Source: CALOAD01 sp942491415 (GTDB lineage Bacteria; Cyanobacteriota; Vampirovibrionia; Gastranaerophilales; CALOAD01). Taken from it: a DNA stretch of 64,000 nt. The position numbers and the translations under genes are program-made. The notes beneath the pieces were generated by a model, which was not told the DNA's origin, made no database searches, and saw nothing but the letters and a program-made list of their open reading frames with translations. Below are positions 25,702 to 34,300 of this stretch, in pieces. Where the stretch lies: positions 1 to 64,000 of the forward strand of contig CALOAD010000014.1 in NCBI GenBank assembly GCA_942491415.1, given 5' to 3'. Within the stretch, counting starts at the first letter, position 1. Every line of letters begins with the position of its first letter.

Positions 25702-26627
25702 TGAGAAAATCGTTGAAAATAATAAGACAGGACAATTTTGATTTAAATAGCTTTATTGATGAAAATAAAGCTATTATAAATTCTCATTTGGAAATTTATC
25801 TAAAGGAACTTTATCCTTTTAACCTCTGGAAGTCAATGAGATATACAACTTTAGCTGATGGTAAAAGAATTCGTCCTATTCTCGCATTAGAAAGTGCCAG
25901 AGCTTGCAAAGGAAATGTAGAAGAAGTTATACCTACAGCTTGCGCCATTGAAATGTTCCATGCTCAAAGTCTTATACACGATGATTTGCCTTGTATGGAC
26001 GATGATGACTATAGAAGAGGACAAAAAACCAACCATAAAGTCTTTGGCGAAGCTACGGCAGTGTTGGCAGGAGATGCTCTTTTGACATATGCACCGCTTG
26101 TCATAATAAGAAATACGCCAAAATCAGTAAATAAAGAAGATTTGTTAAAAGTAATAGAAGAATATTGCGAAACGGCAGGTCCTTTTGGACTCGTAGGTGG
26201 TCAAGTTGTGGATATAGAATCAGAGGGAAATGTTGTTGACCTTCCTACTTTCACTTATATTCATACCCACAAAACAGGCGATCTTATTAAGTTTGCTGTT
26301 CGGGCAGGAGCCATTTTAGCTAAAGCAAAAACAGAACAATTGGAAGCTCTGACAAAATATGGTGAACTTATAGGATATGCTTTTCAGATAGCTGATGATA
26401 TCCTAGATAAAATTGCAACAAAAAAAGAACTGGGTAAAACCCCCGGCAAGGACGAAAAAAAACAAAAAGCAACACATCCGTCTTTATATGGACTTGCACA
26501 ATCAAGGGAAGAAGTAGTACACTTATGTGCAAGTGCTCAAAATCTTTTAATTGTAAATGGTCTTAATACACAAGGATTAATAGGTTTAGCAGGAAGTATA
26601 GCGTTAAAGGTTATTGATAGAGGATAA
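25701..26627 (+). CDS. polyprenyl diphosphate synthase (farnesyl/geranylgeranyl type)
   Basis: A 308-residue all-helical prenyltransferase condensing isopentenyl diphosphate with allylic diphosphates. The first aspartate-rich motif is DDLPCMDDDD, followed by RRG, and the second is FQIADDILD; KTGDLI is also present. The start is GTG, overlapping the rsgA stop. Chain length cannot be fixed by eye; IspA- and CrtE-like products are both possible. The following DUF212 gene overlaps or abuts it, a pairing known from cyanobacteria. Confidence 0.92.
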   Translation: MRKSLKIIRQDNFDLNSFIDENKAIINSHLEIYLKELYPFNLWKSMRYTTLADGKRIRPILALESARACKGNVEEVIPTACAIEMFHAQSLIHDDLPCMDDDDYRRGQKTNHKVFGEATAVLAGDALLTYAPLVIIRNTPKSVNKEDLLKVIEEYCETAGPFGLVGGQVVDIESEGNVVDLPTFTYIHTHKTGDLIKFAVRAGAILAKAKTEQLEALTKYGELIGYAFQIADDILDKIATKKELGKTPGKDEKKQKATHPSLYGLAQSREEVVHLCASAQNLLIVNGLNTQGLIGLAGSIALKVIDRG

Positions 26628-26628
26628 A

Positions 26629-27081
26629 ATGATCGTAAATACTGGTTTTGAAGTTATCTCAGCTGCATTCATCGGTGCTTTTACTGCACAATTTTTAAAA
26701 TTTTTCTTTTATTACATAAAAAACAAAAAACTTAATTTTGGAATTATTTCCGAAACAGGAGGAATGCCTAGTAGTCACAGTGCTTTTGTTATCGCACTCA
26801 CGACAAGTGTCGGCATAATCAACGGATATAGATCGGTAGAATTTGCTATCGCCTTGGGCTTCTCAATGATAGTAATGTATGATGCCGCAGGACTTAGACG
26901 CTCGGCAGGAAAAATGGCACGAGTCCTAAATAAAGTTGTAGAAGACATTTACGAACATAGACCTCCTCATGCCGCAGACAAATTAATAGAATTATTAGGA
27001 CATACCCCCCTTGAAGTTATTATGGGAGCTATGTTAGGTAGTGTTATTGCTCTTGGGATTCATATGTTTCTTCTTAGCTAA
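26629..27081 (+). CDS. divergent PAP2 family (DUF212) membrane protein
   Basis: A 150-residue membrane protein if started at ATG 26629 (AGAGGA upstream); a TTG at 26614 would add five residues. The family features GGMPSSHSAFVIAL, YDAAGLRRSAGKMARVLN and EHRPPHAADKL are complete. Members resemble acid phosphatases of the PAP2 type and may dephosphorylate prenyl diphosphates, which fits its position directly behind a prenyl diphosphate synthase. Confidence 0.88.
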   Translation: MIVNTGFEVISAAFIGAFTAQFLKFFFYYIKNKKLNFGIISETGGMPSSHSAFVIALTTSVGIINGYRSVEFAIALGFSMIVMYDAAGLRRSAGKMARVLNKVVEDIYEHRPPHAADKLIELLGHTPLEVIMGAMLGSVIALGIHMFLLS

Positions 27082-27106
27082 TTATTATTTTTGCATTGAT
27101 TTAATT

Positions 27107-27136
27107 AAAAAGCTCCATACCGGCATGGAGCTTTTT
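27107..27136 (+). terminator. rho-independent terminator
   Basis: The stem AAAAGCTCCAT/ATGGAGCTTTT with an ACCGGC loop closes the rsgA-prenyl synthase-DUF212 operon. Confidence 0.8.
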
Positions 27137-27337
27137 AATTGAATTTTAATTTTATCTTTTGGTTAGATCTTATTCATAAGGCTTTTATACCTTTTTTAAA
27201 TAACAAAGATAAAAATATTTTTTAATATTATTTGATTAAATAATGTTAAAAAAGTTTAAAAAACCTCATAAAACAGGCAAATTTATATGATTTAGCGTTT
27301 TTATTTATATAAGTATTACTATGATAGGGATGTATTC

Positions 27338-29752
27338 ATGTTGAATTTTCAGGGGTTAAATTCATCAATAGAAGTTAAAAGAGCAAAGTCGAGTGTTAAT
27401 AAAGTAGCTCAACAATGTGCATCTAAAGATGTTGCTTTTGAAGGAACTGAATCTAAAAGAAATTTAAGTTCAGCTAATTGCAAAGCATATTTTGCCAATA
27501 CTGTTAATTTGTCTGATACATTAAAATCATTAAATACTCAATCTAAAATAGGTTTTGGACACCGAATAGAAGTTCATAACTCTTGGGGTGTTAACATAAA
27601 TGACAATGGGGAAACTAAAGTAAAAACTTGGGCTCCAAAAGCAAAAGAAGTTTATATGGAAATAAGACCTGCTGATAAGCCTATAGATGGCGGTGAGTGG
27701 AGTCATGATAATGGAAAAATCACAGTTGATAAAATAGATGGTCAAACGATAATAAAATCAGCTGACGAACATTCAACAGTTATAAAGCTTGAAAGTCAAG
27801 ATAATGGCATTTTTACAGCTTCAACTAAAGACATAAAATCAGGTGATAAATATAGATTCTTACTTGTAAAACATGACGATTCAATAGCAGGAAGAAAAGA
27901 TTACTACGCTAAAAAACAAGACGGTGTCGGTAGTTGGTCTACAGCTTATGACCATTCTGATTTTGAATGGGGCGATAAAAGATGGATGTCAGACGGTAAT
28001 AATAAAAGAATCGGTCCTAAAAACCCCAATGTCCTTCCTACGATAAAAGAAATTCACATCGGAATAATGTCTCCTGAAGGTGATTTTGAACATGCAAAAT
28101 CTAAAATCGATAAAATTGCTCAAAACGGAGCATTTAACACTATTGAACTTATGCCGGTAGAAGGTTTCTACGGTGGAGAAAATCCTGAAGAAGGTTTTGG
28201 CTGGGGATATGATGGTGTAGACAAATTGGCACCAACTGAAATTTACGGTGGACCTGAAAAATTAAAAGAATTAATTGATTACGCTCATAATAAAGGTTTA
28301 AACGTATTAATGGACGTTGTCCCTAATCATATGGGACCTAACGGAAATTATCTGGATGATTTTGGACCTTTCCAAGGCAATCCAAACCCTTGGGGACATG
28401 GATTAAATTATGAAGGAGAAGGTAAAGAGTTTGTCCGTGATTATATGATAAACGCTTCATTAAACTGGTTAAATAACTATCATTGTGATGGTATAAGATT
28501 TGATATGACAAAATTTGTTGATTCAGATAATACAATGAAACAAATAGCTATCGAAACAAAATTTCATGCCCCAAATTCATTCATAGTAGCTGAAGATGGT
28601 CGATTTGAAAATGGCGATGATAGATTAAATGACCCCAGAGTTATTCGTTCATTATCTGAAACTTCTGATTCTAAAGACCCTCAAAAAACTAAAGAAGAAA
28701 GAATTCAAGCACATGAAAGAATCGTAGCTGATGCTATTGATAATAAATTCTCTCTTGATAATCTTGGATTTGATTCTCAATGGGATTTTGCATTTCAGCA
28801 TAATTTACTCAGTATGATTTTAAATCAAGAATTTATGGGTTATCAACCTAATTTAAAGAACCTTGAATATTCATTAAAAAATGGTCCGTTAAACACAAAA
28901 TATTTAATGAGCCATGATGAAATCGGTAATAACGACGGAACAAGATTGATACCTAAAGCATTAACCGCAAAATTAGGAATGTTCTACCGTGTAGAAGGTA
29001 ATAATGATTGTGAAAAAGGGCAAAGAGCTGCTGATTCTATGCAAAGAATTACAGAAGCATACTTAGCAGGTAATGAAGCAATTTGGAATCCTAAAGAACA
29101 AAGAAAACTTCACGTTACAAACCCTATTTCAAAAGAAGAGTTTGAACATACTTATAAAGAAGCAAAAGCTTTAAATAGACTTGGAACAGCTACTGTAGTT
29201 GTAGCTCCGGGTCCTAAAATGGTTTTTGATGGTGATGAAAAAGGTGCGGTAAGCAGATTTAAATTCTTTGCAAAGCATCCTGATAAAAATATCGCTCAAA
29301 ATATTACCAATGAAAAAGGTTATGATATCGGAAAAACGGCTTTATTGGATTCAAAATTAGATCAAGATTATAAAAACGAAGATCCTCAAATGGAAAAATT
29401 CACGGTGGATATGTTCAAAATTTTGAATAACAGTCCTGCATTGAGTTCTACAAATAACGATAGTGAACATCTTCAAACTTATACTTACGGATCTGCAAAT
29501 ACAATGCATGTTCTTAGAAAAGAAGGTGATGATCAAATTTTATCGGTTATGAACTTTAGTGGTGATGATTTTGGTGAATTCACTTTAAGAAATCTTCCCG
29601 AAGGTAAATGGGAGCAAATCATAACAAGTAATGATCAACAATACGGTGGTTCTGGAAATTTATCAAATGATTCGGTTGTCGACTCAGGAGATTCTCAAAT
29701 GAATATTAAACTCCCAAAACAAAGTGTTGTGATGTTCAAAAAAGTAGATTAA
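27338..29752 (+). CDS. GH13 alpha-amylase-superfamily protein, branching-enzyme/trehalohydrolase-like
   Basis: An 804-residue protein. About 70 unassigned N-terminal residues precede a CBM48/E-set-type domain (about 75-215, NDNGETKVKTWAPKAKEVYM) and a GH13 barrel from about 230. Catalytic residues are in place: DVVPNHM, nucleophile D389 in GIRFDM, acid/base E419 in IVAEDG, and D527 in MSHDE. A C-terminal beta domain ends the protein. The MSHDE form and E-set domain favour glycogen branching enzyme or maltooligosyl trehalohydrolase over amylase. Monocistronic, with a terminator right behind. The N-terminal extension is not typical of either family. Confidence 0.85.
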   Translation: MLNFQGLNSSIEVKRAKSSVNKVAQQCASKDVAFEGTESKRNLSSANCKAYFANTVNLSDTLKSLNTQSKIGFGHRIEVHNSWGVNINDNGETKVKTWAPKAKEVYMEIRPADKPIDGGEWSHDNGKITVDKIDGQTIIKSADEHSTVIKLESQDNGIFTASTKDIKSGDKYRFLLVKHDDSIAGRKDYYAKKQDGVGSWSTAYDHSDFEWGDKRWMSDGNNKRIGPKNPNVLPTIKEIHIGIMSPEGDFEHAKSKIDKIAQNGAFNTIELMPVEGFYGGENPEEGFGWGYDGVDKLAPTEIYGGPEKLKELIDYAHNKGLNVLMDVVPNHMGPNGNYLDDFGPFQGNPNPWGHGLNYEGEGKEFVRDYMINASLNWLNNYHCDGIRFDMTKFVDSDNTMKQIAIETKFHAPNSFIVAEDGRFENGDDRLNDPRVIRSLSETSDSKDPQKTKEERIQAHERIVADAIDNKFSLDNLGFDSQWDFAFQHNLLSMILNQEFMGYQPNLKNLEYSLKNGPLNTKYLMSHDEIGNNDGTRLIPKALTAKLGMFYRVEGNNDCEKGQRAADSMQRITEAYLAGNEAIWNPKEQRKLHVTNPISKEEFEHTYKEAKALNRLGTATVVVAPGPKMVFDGDEKGAVSRFKFFAKHPDKNIAQNITNEKGYDIGKTALLDSKLDQDYKNEDPQMEKFTVDMFKILNNSPALSSTNNDSEHLQTYTYGSANTMHVLRKEGDDQILSVMNFSGDDFGEFTLRNLPEGKWEQIITSNDQQYGGSGNLSNDSVVDSGDSQMNIKLPKQSVVMFKKVD

Positions 29753-29769
29753 AAATATAAAAATAATAG

Positions 29770-29802
29770 AAAAAAGGAACTGTTAAATACAGTTCCTTTT
29801 TT
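29770..29802 (+). terminator. rho-independent terminator
   Basis: The stem GGAACTGT/ACAGTTCC (flanked by A6 and T6) lies 18 bases after the GH13 gene. The symmetrical A/T runs could also serve the minus-strand peptidase that ends at 29827. Confidence 0.85.
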
Positions 29803-29826
29803 GTTTTTCACTATAATTGCCAAAAA

Positions 29827-30927
29827 TTAAATCAAAAACTCTCCATTTTCGTAGACAAGTTTATCATCGGCAAAAATTTGCCCACCGTTTTTCATATTTT
29901 TTATGATATCCCAATGCAGCCCGGATTGATTTTTTCCGCCTGTTTCAGGATATGAAGCTCCCAACGCTACATGTATTGAACCACCTATTTTTTCATCAAA
30001 TAAAATATTTCCGGTTACGTCTTGTATCATATCATTTGTGCCGATAGCAATTTCGCCCACAAATCTGGCTCCTGCATCTTGATCTATCATACTCAAAAAG
30101 AACTTTTCTCCTTTTTCAGCAGTAGCTTCAACTACCTTGCCTTTTTCAAATCTTACAAAAATTCCTTGAGATTCGTTTCCTCTGTAAATAGCAGGAAAAT
30201 CAAAATATATATGACCTTCGGCACTATCTTCTACCGGAGACGTGAAAATTTCACCATCAGGGAAATTTATTCTACCGCAACAGTTTTCCCAAGTTCTGCC
30301 CTTTGTAGAAAAGGTTACGTCTGTTTTTTCACCAACAAAACGTATTTTGGTGGTTTTATTAAGATATTCAATTAGTTTATCTTGTTTTTTTCCTATTTCT
30401 TTCCATTTCGCTACCGGATCGTCAAGGTTCAAATAACAAGAGTTTATAAGAAATTCTTGATATTGGTCTAAAGACATTTTTGCTTCTTGAGCAAGTGCAT
30501 TTGTTGGAAAATCGCAAATAACCCAATCTAATTCTCCATCGGCAGATCTTTTTAAAAGAATATCCGATAATTCCTTTGTTGCTGCTGATCTGCGAGCTAA
30601 TTTTTCAGAATCGACCCTTGCCATGCCTTTTAAGTTGTAAGGAGCTCCTATTGAAATTATTTTCTTTGCTTCTTTATATTCTGCCAAAGAAAAAGGATCA
30701 ACATAGTTTAACTGCTCATCTGAAGCATATTTAAAATAACTATCCTGCATCCCGTCTATAGATACTCTTAAAACAGGAAAACCTCCTTTTTGCAAAACCT
30801 CTTCATATATTGCTTTGATCAAAGGTTGGGCTTGCGCTTCCGCTCTAATAATAACCAAATCTCCTTTTTGAACATCAGTAGAGTATTCTACAAGCACTTT
30901 TGCATATTTTTGCCATAGATTATTCAT
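29827..30927 (-). CDS. M29-family aminopeptidase (AmpS/PepS type)
   Basis: A 366-residue metallo-aminopeptidase starting at ATG 30927, preceded by AAAGGAG at seven bases; an upstream in-frame ATG at 30972 has no such site. Metal-binding and catalytic residues lie in VEDSAEGHIYFD, FVGEIAIGTND and the C-terminal HVALGASYPE...SGLHWD, as in thermophilic M29 peptidases. It releases N-terminal residues from peptides in the cytoplasm. Confidence 0.9.
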   Translation of the reverse strand: MNNLWQKYAKVLVEYSTDVQKGDLVIIRAEAQAQPLIKAIYEEVLQKGGFPVLRVSIDGMQDSYFKYASDEQLNYVDPFSLAEYKEAKKIISIGAPYNLKGMARVDSEKLARRSAATKELSDILLKRSADGELDWVICDFPTNALAQEAKMSLDQYQEFLINSCYLNLDDPVAKWKEIGKKQDKLIEYLNKTTKIRFVGEKTDVTFSTKGRTWENCCGRINFPDGEIFTSPVEDSAEGHIYFDFPAIYRGNESQGIFVRFEKGKVVEATAEKGEKFFLSMIDQDAGARFVGEIAIGTNDMIQDVTGNILFDEKIGGSIHVALGASYPETGGKNQSGLHWDIIKNMKNGGQIFADDKLVYENGEFLI

Positions 30928-31021
30928 TAATTTCTCCTTTTTATGATACTTTTTAATAATTTTATCACGCAAAATGATAATTATTTATCGATAAGTGGAT
31001 TTTTTGTTTATAATAAATATT

Positions 31022-32161
31022 ATGATTGATATTGATTACATTTATTCTCATATACCACAGGAAATACAAGAGGATTTACCTCTTGAATATCCTTTACCTT
31101 TGCAAGTTGAGGCAACTCAAGGTAGTTTCTTGCTTGATGATAAAGGAAATAGGTATCTTGACTTGACATCAAATCAAGATATGCAACCTTTTGGGTATAG
31201 TTTTGAAAAATTTGAGAATAAATCTTTTTATGTAGACACAAACCTTTTTAAATCCTCTAAAGACCAAAATTTAAAGAAAAAAATAACTGAAATTACAAGC
31301 TTAGAAAACACTTCTTTTTTAGCTTCAAAGCTTTCTTGTTATAAAAATTTGAATAAAATTTTAGAAAATTATTTAGACAAAGTTAATAAAAATCAAGTAA
31401 TTCTTTCTTTATCATCATCTACAAAATCTCAATACGATTTAAATAACATTAAAACCGTCGATGTTCCTTTGAATAATACATCCTTAATTAAAACAGTTTT
31501 TTCTAAAAATATTGGGGCTATTGTAATAGAACCAACTCAAATAACAGACGATATTATTAATATAGATGATGATTATTTGAGCGAAATTCGTCAGCTATGC
31601 GATAAAAATAATGCATTATTAATCATTGATATAACCTCAATGCCTTTTTATAGAAATGGAAAAGGGCTTTTAAATATAAATAATTCTATAAAACCCGATG
31701 TTATTCTTGCTTATAATGGCATTGCCAATGGCATGCCACTAGGCTTTATTGCATATTCTGAAAAGATTCATATGAATATAAGCGAAGAAGTAGATGGGGT
31801 TTTATCTTCAGCTTATGATATTGCGATGCAAACGATTGAAAAAATGCAAGATGAAGAATTTTTGGCTGAAATAAGCGAAAGACATAAATATTTTACCGAT
31901 AAAATCAATGAACTTTCTGAAAAACGTATTAGCTTGGGAGAGTTAGATTCAATAGGATTTATCCATCTTTTACAAGTTGATATCTCTGCTAATAAATTGG
32001 CAAAAGAATGCTTTAATCAAGGTTTAATAGTAAAAACAATCGGTTTTAACAAGCTGATATTCTCTCCTTCTTTTTATATAACCAAAGAAGAAGCAGATTT
32101 TACAGTTGAAAAACTTGAAAAAGCTTTGGATAGCCTTAACCTTTTTGATAAGCTAAATTAA
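31022..32161 (+). CDS. aminotransferase class III-like protein lacking the PLP lysine
   Basis: A 379-residue protein (from ATG 31022; a GTG at 30995 would add nine residues) related to ArgD-type aminotransferases. QGSFLLDDKGNRYLDLTSN, AIVIEPTQ, and LLIIDITSMPF align with the usual landmarks. Where ArgD has the Schiff-base lysine (AKALGGGFPI) this protein has YNGIANGMPL, placing N232 at the lysine position; the usual DEVQ is DITS. It is therefore unlikely to transaminate with PLP. It may be a pseudoenzyme with a binding or regulatory role. A TATAAT at 31009-31014 lies so close to the ATG that the mRNA could be nearly leaderless. Confidence 0.75.
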   Translation: MIDIDYIYSHIPQEIQEDLPLEYPLPLQVEATQGSFLLDDKGNRYLDLTSNQDMQPFGYSFEKFENKSFYVDTNLFKSSKDQNLKKKITEITSLENTSFLASKLSCYKNLNKILENYLDKVNKNQVILSLSSSTKSQYDLNNIKTVDVPLNNTSLIKTVFSKNIGAIVIEPTQITDDIINIDDDYLSEIRQLCDKNNALLIIDITSMPFYRNGKGLLNINNSIKPDVILAYNGIANGMPLGFIAYSEKIHMNISEEVDGVLSSAYDIAMQTIEKMQDEEFLAEISERHKYFTDKINELSEKRISLGELDSIGFIHLLQVDISANKLAKECFNQGLIVKTIGFNKLIFSPSFYITKEEADFTVEKLEKALDSLNLFDKLN

Positions 32162-32511
32162 GCAGGTTGCAACTCTCCTGCTGCCCAGTTTATTATGATG
32201 CTTAGTATAGAAAGTGATATAGAGGCAATAAGTGCTGTGAAAAATCCTTCTACCTCAAAGCCCGGAACTAATAGCCCTGTAAAGAGTAATAAAATAGCAT
32301 TTATTACAAAGGTAAAAAGCCCAAGAGTCAATATATTTATAGGTAAAAGGAAGAATAAAATTACAGGTCTTATAAACGTATTTATAAGTCCTATAATGAT
32401 TGAAGCAAAAATTGCCGAGCCGATTCCTTCCACTTCGACTCCGGGTATAATCCAACTTACAAGGATTAAGGAAAAGGTCAATAAAATTAATCTTATTATC
32501 AAGTTAAACAT
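32158..32511 (-). CDS. phage-holin-family-4-like membrane protein
   Basis: A 117-residue protein that is almost entirely four hydrophobic helices, with the repeated turn PGVEVEG / PGFEVEG and the central NTFIRPVILFFLLPINILTLG. This is the signature of the small membrane family wrongly named phage holin superfamily IV; function unknown. AGGGG precedes the ATG. Its stop overlaps the end of the convergent pseudo-aminotransferase gene by four bases. Confidence 0.85.
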   Translation of the reverse strand: MFNLIIRLILLTFSLILVSWIIPGVEVEGIGSAIFASIIIGLINTFIRPVILFFLLPINILTLGLFTFVINAILLLFTGLLVPGFEVEGFFTALIASISLSILSIIINWAAGELQPA

Positions 32512-32529
32512 AATAACCCCTAAAATGTA

Positions 32530-33060
32530 GTAAGCCTGTTTGAACTAATTTTATTAGTTTAAAAAAACTTTTTCATCGGCTGAGTATTTAGTTTTTGTTG
32601 AATTAATTTTGATAAAATTTTATGTAGTTTCTAAAAAACTTTATTTTATCAATTTAAAATAGACCGTAATTTATTTTTGTAAGTTTTAAAAACAGAGTGT
32701 CAATAAAAAAGGACGCTTACACTGTTTGAGCGATAGCGAGTTGTGTAAGCATTTTAAAGTATTTAATTTTTTAATCAAGCGAAGCGTATAAAACAAGAAA
32801 ATAAATTCGTGTCGAAGTTTTTGTGAAACTTTTTGTACAAAAAGTTTCCCCTCGGAGAGAGTTATATAAATTTTAAAGCTCGTGGTTTTACTTTGACCCT
32901 GCAAAGCTAAAACCACTTACAGCAATAACATTCGCTTAAAGAACTTTTATAAAACTCTATTATAGTCAAATTTTTCAAGTTCTAATTCACTCATTTATAG
33001 CAATTTTATACCAACGTAAATATTTTATCAGTTACTACTTACTCAATACAAAAACTTTAA
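32530..33060. other. gene-free stretch with strong palindromes
   Basis: No convincing gene lies between 32512 and 33076. It contains a perfect 24-base palindrome (32825-32848, centre TTGTACAA) and, 33 bases further on, a long hairpin in which GTGGTTTTACTTTG (32882-32895) pairs with CAAAGCTAAAACCAC (32902-32916) with one bulged C around a six-base loop. A dispersed repeat or an unrecognised structured RNA are both possible. Confidence 0.5.
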
Positions 33061-33076
33061 ACCTTATTGAAAAAAA

Positions 33077-34300
33077 CTATAAAAAATCTTTTACCGATTT
33101 CCCTGAAACGCCTATGCCAAAAAGCGCAAAATCATACTTAACAGGATCATTAGAATCGTATTTTTTTAGGTTTTCTGTTATTTCAACAGCTGTCTTCCAG
33201 TCGTTAGACTTTCTCGTTACAAGATGTAGCTCTCTTGAAAGTTTTGAAACATGTGTATCCAGAGGGATTAAAAGAATATCCGCAGGTATTTCACCCCAAA
33301 GATTAAGATCTACAGGACCTTTACGAACCATCCATTTAAAAAATAAATTGAGCCTCTTACATGCGCTTCCCTTTTTAGGATTAGGCAATAAATAATTTAA
33401 ACCTTTTTTATCCCCTTCACCGGGACAATAACTCGATAATTTATTAATAAAAAATATTAGCGACTGTTTAAAGTCATTTTTATCGAATTCTTTCATAAAA
33501 AGATTTTCAAGAGAACCAAATTCTTTTATTGCAAAATGAATAGAATTAAAAAGCAGTGCGACATCATTGCCCAGTGTATATCGGTGGGAAAATTTTTCAA
33601 AAAGTTTTTTATCTTTTTGGTAGTTATATTTTAAACAAAATTCGTATGGAGAATTGCCCATAATATCGTGAATAACGCCAACGCTTTCTATTATTTTTTC
33701 TCTTTTTCCATAAGCTAAGCAAGATGCAACTAATGCGGATATTTCAGCATCTTGTTTTTTATCTTTAAATCTATGCGGAAATTGCACGGGATCATTTTTT
33801 ATGAAATCAGTGACTTCATAAGTCGAGACTAATTTTTCTAAAAGTTCTTTTTTGCTCACTCTTTTTTTTTCAAAAAAATCTGTAAGTAGCATACTGCAAT
33901 TATCTTCGCAAATCCCTCCCATTACTTGAGTCGAGTTTTTTATTGTATCTTTTATATCTATAGCAGAACCAAAAGCCCCATAAAGCATATCAAAAGCACC
34001 AAAAATAACTTTTGAAATTCTGCTAAATAAAATTGCAGAAGCGCACATAGGACAGGGTTCGAGGGTTACATATAAAATAGCATTTTTTAATCGCCAATTG
34101 CCAATTTTTTGAGAAGCTTCTTTTATTGCAAGTATTTCAGCGTGAGCTGTCACATCATTATTTTTTTCTTTTTGATTATGGGCTTTGGCTATTATCTCAC
34201 CGTCAAGTATAATAACAGCACCTACAGGCACTTCCTCTTTAGATTTTTTTGCCTCGCTTAAGGCTATATTCATATAATAAAAATGATCAGCTTTACTCAT
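33077..34300 (-). CDS. tadA: fusion of tRNA adenosine deaminase TadA with a TIGR02757-family domain
   Basis: A 407-residue two-domain protein. Residues 1-155 are TadA, which converts A34 to inosine in tRNA-Arg(ACG): zinc and catalytic motifs are AHAEILA and EPCPMC. Residues 165-407 match the TIGR02757 (DUF2400) family: NDPVQFPHRFKDKKQDAEI, MVRKGPVDLNLW, IIPLDTHV-type LIPLDTHVSKLSR and DPVKYDFALFGIGV. The second domain is usually a separate protein of unknown function. The substrate tRNA-Arg(ACG) is encoded at 2851. The ATG overlaps the histidine-kinase stop by eight bases, so it lies in the two-component operon. Confidence 0.88.
   Translation of the reverse strand: MSKADHFYYMNIALSEAKKSKEEVPVGAVIILDGEIIAKAHNQKEKNNDVTAHAEILAIKEASQKIGNWRLKNAILYVTLEPCPMCASAILFSRISKVIFGAFDMLYGAFGSAIDIKDTIKNSTQVMGGICEDNCSMLLTDFFEKKRVSKKELLEKLVSTYEVTDFIKNDPVQFPHRFKDKKQDAEISALVASCLAYGKREKIIESVGVIHDIMGNSPYEFCLKYNYQKDKKLFEKFSHRYTLGNDVALLFNSIHFAIKEFGSLENLFMKEFDKNDFKQSLIFFINKLSSYCPGEGDKKGLNYLLPNPKKGSACKRLNLFFKWMVRKGPVDLNLWGEIPADILLIPLDTHVSKLSRELHLVTRKSNDWKTAVEITENLKKYDSNDPVKYDFALFGIGVSGKSVKDFL

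Noticed and set aside
32686..32916. A 76-codon minus-strand frame between the holin-like gene and the TadA fusion
   Set aside because: It runs through the palindrome and hairpin and shows no domain; the structure suggests a non-coding region.
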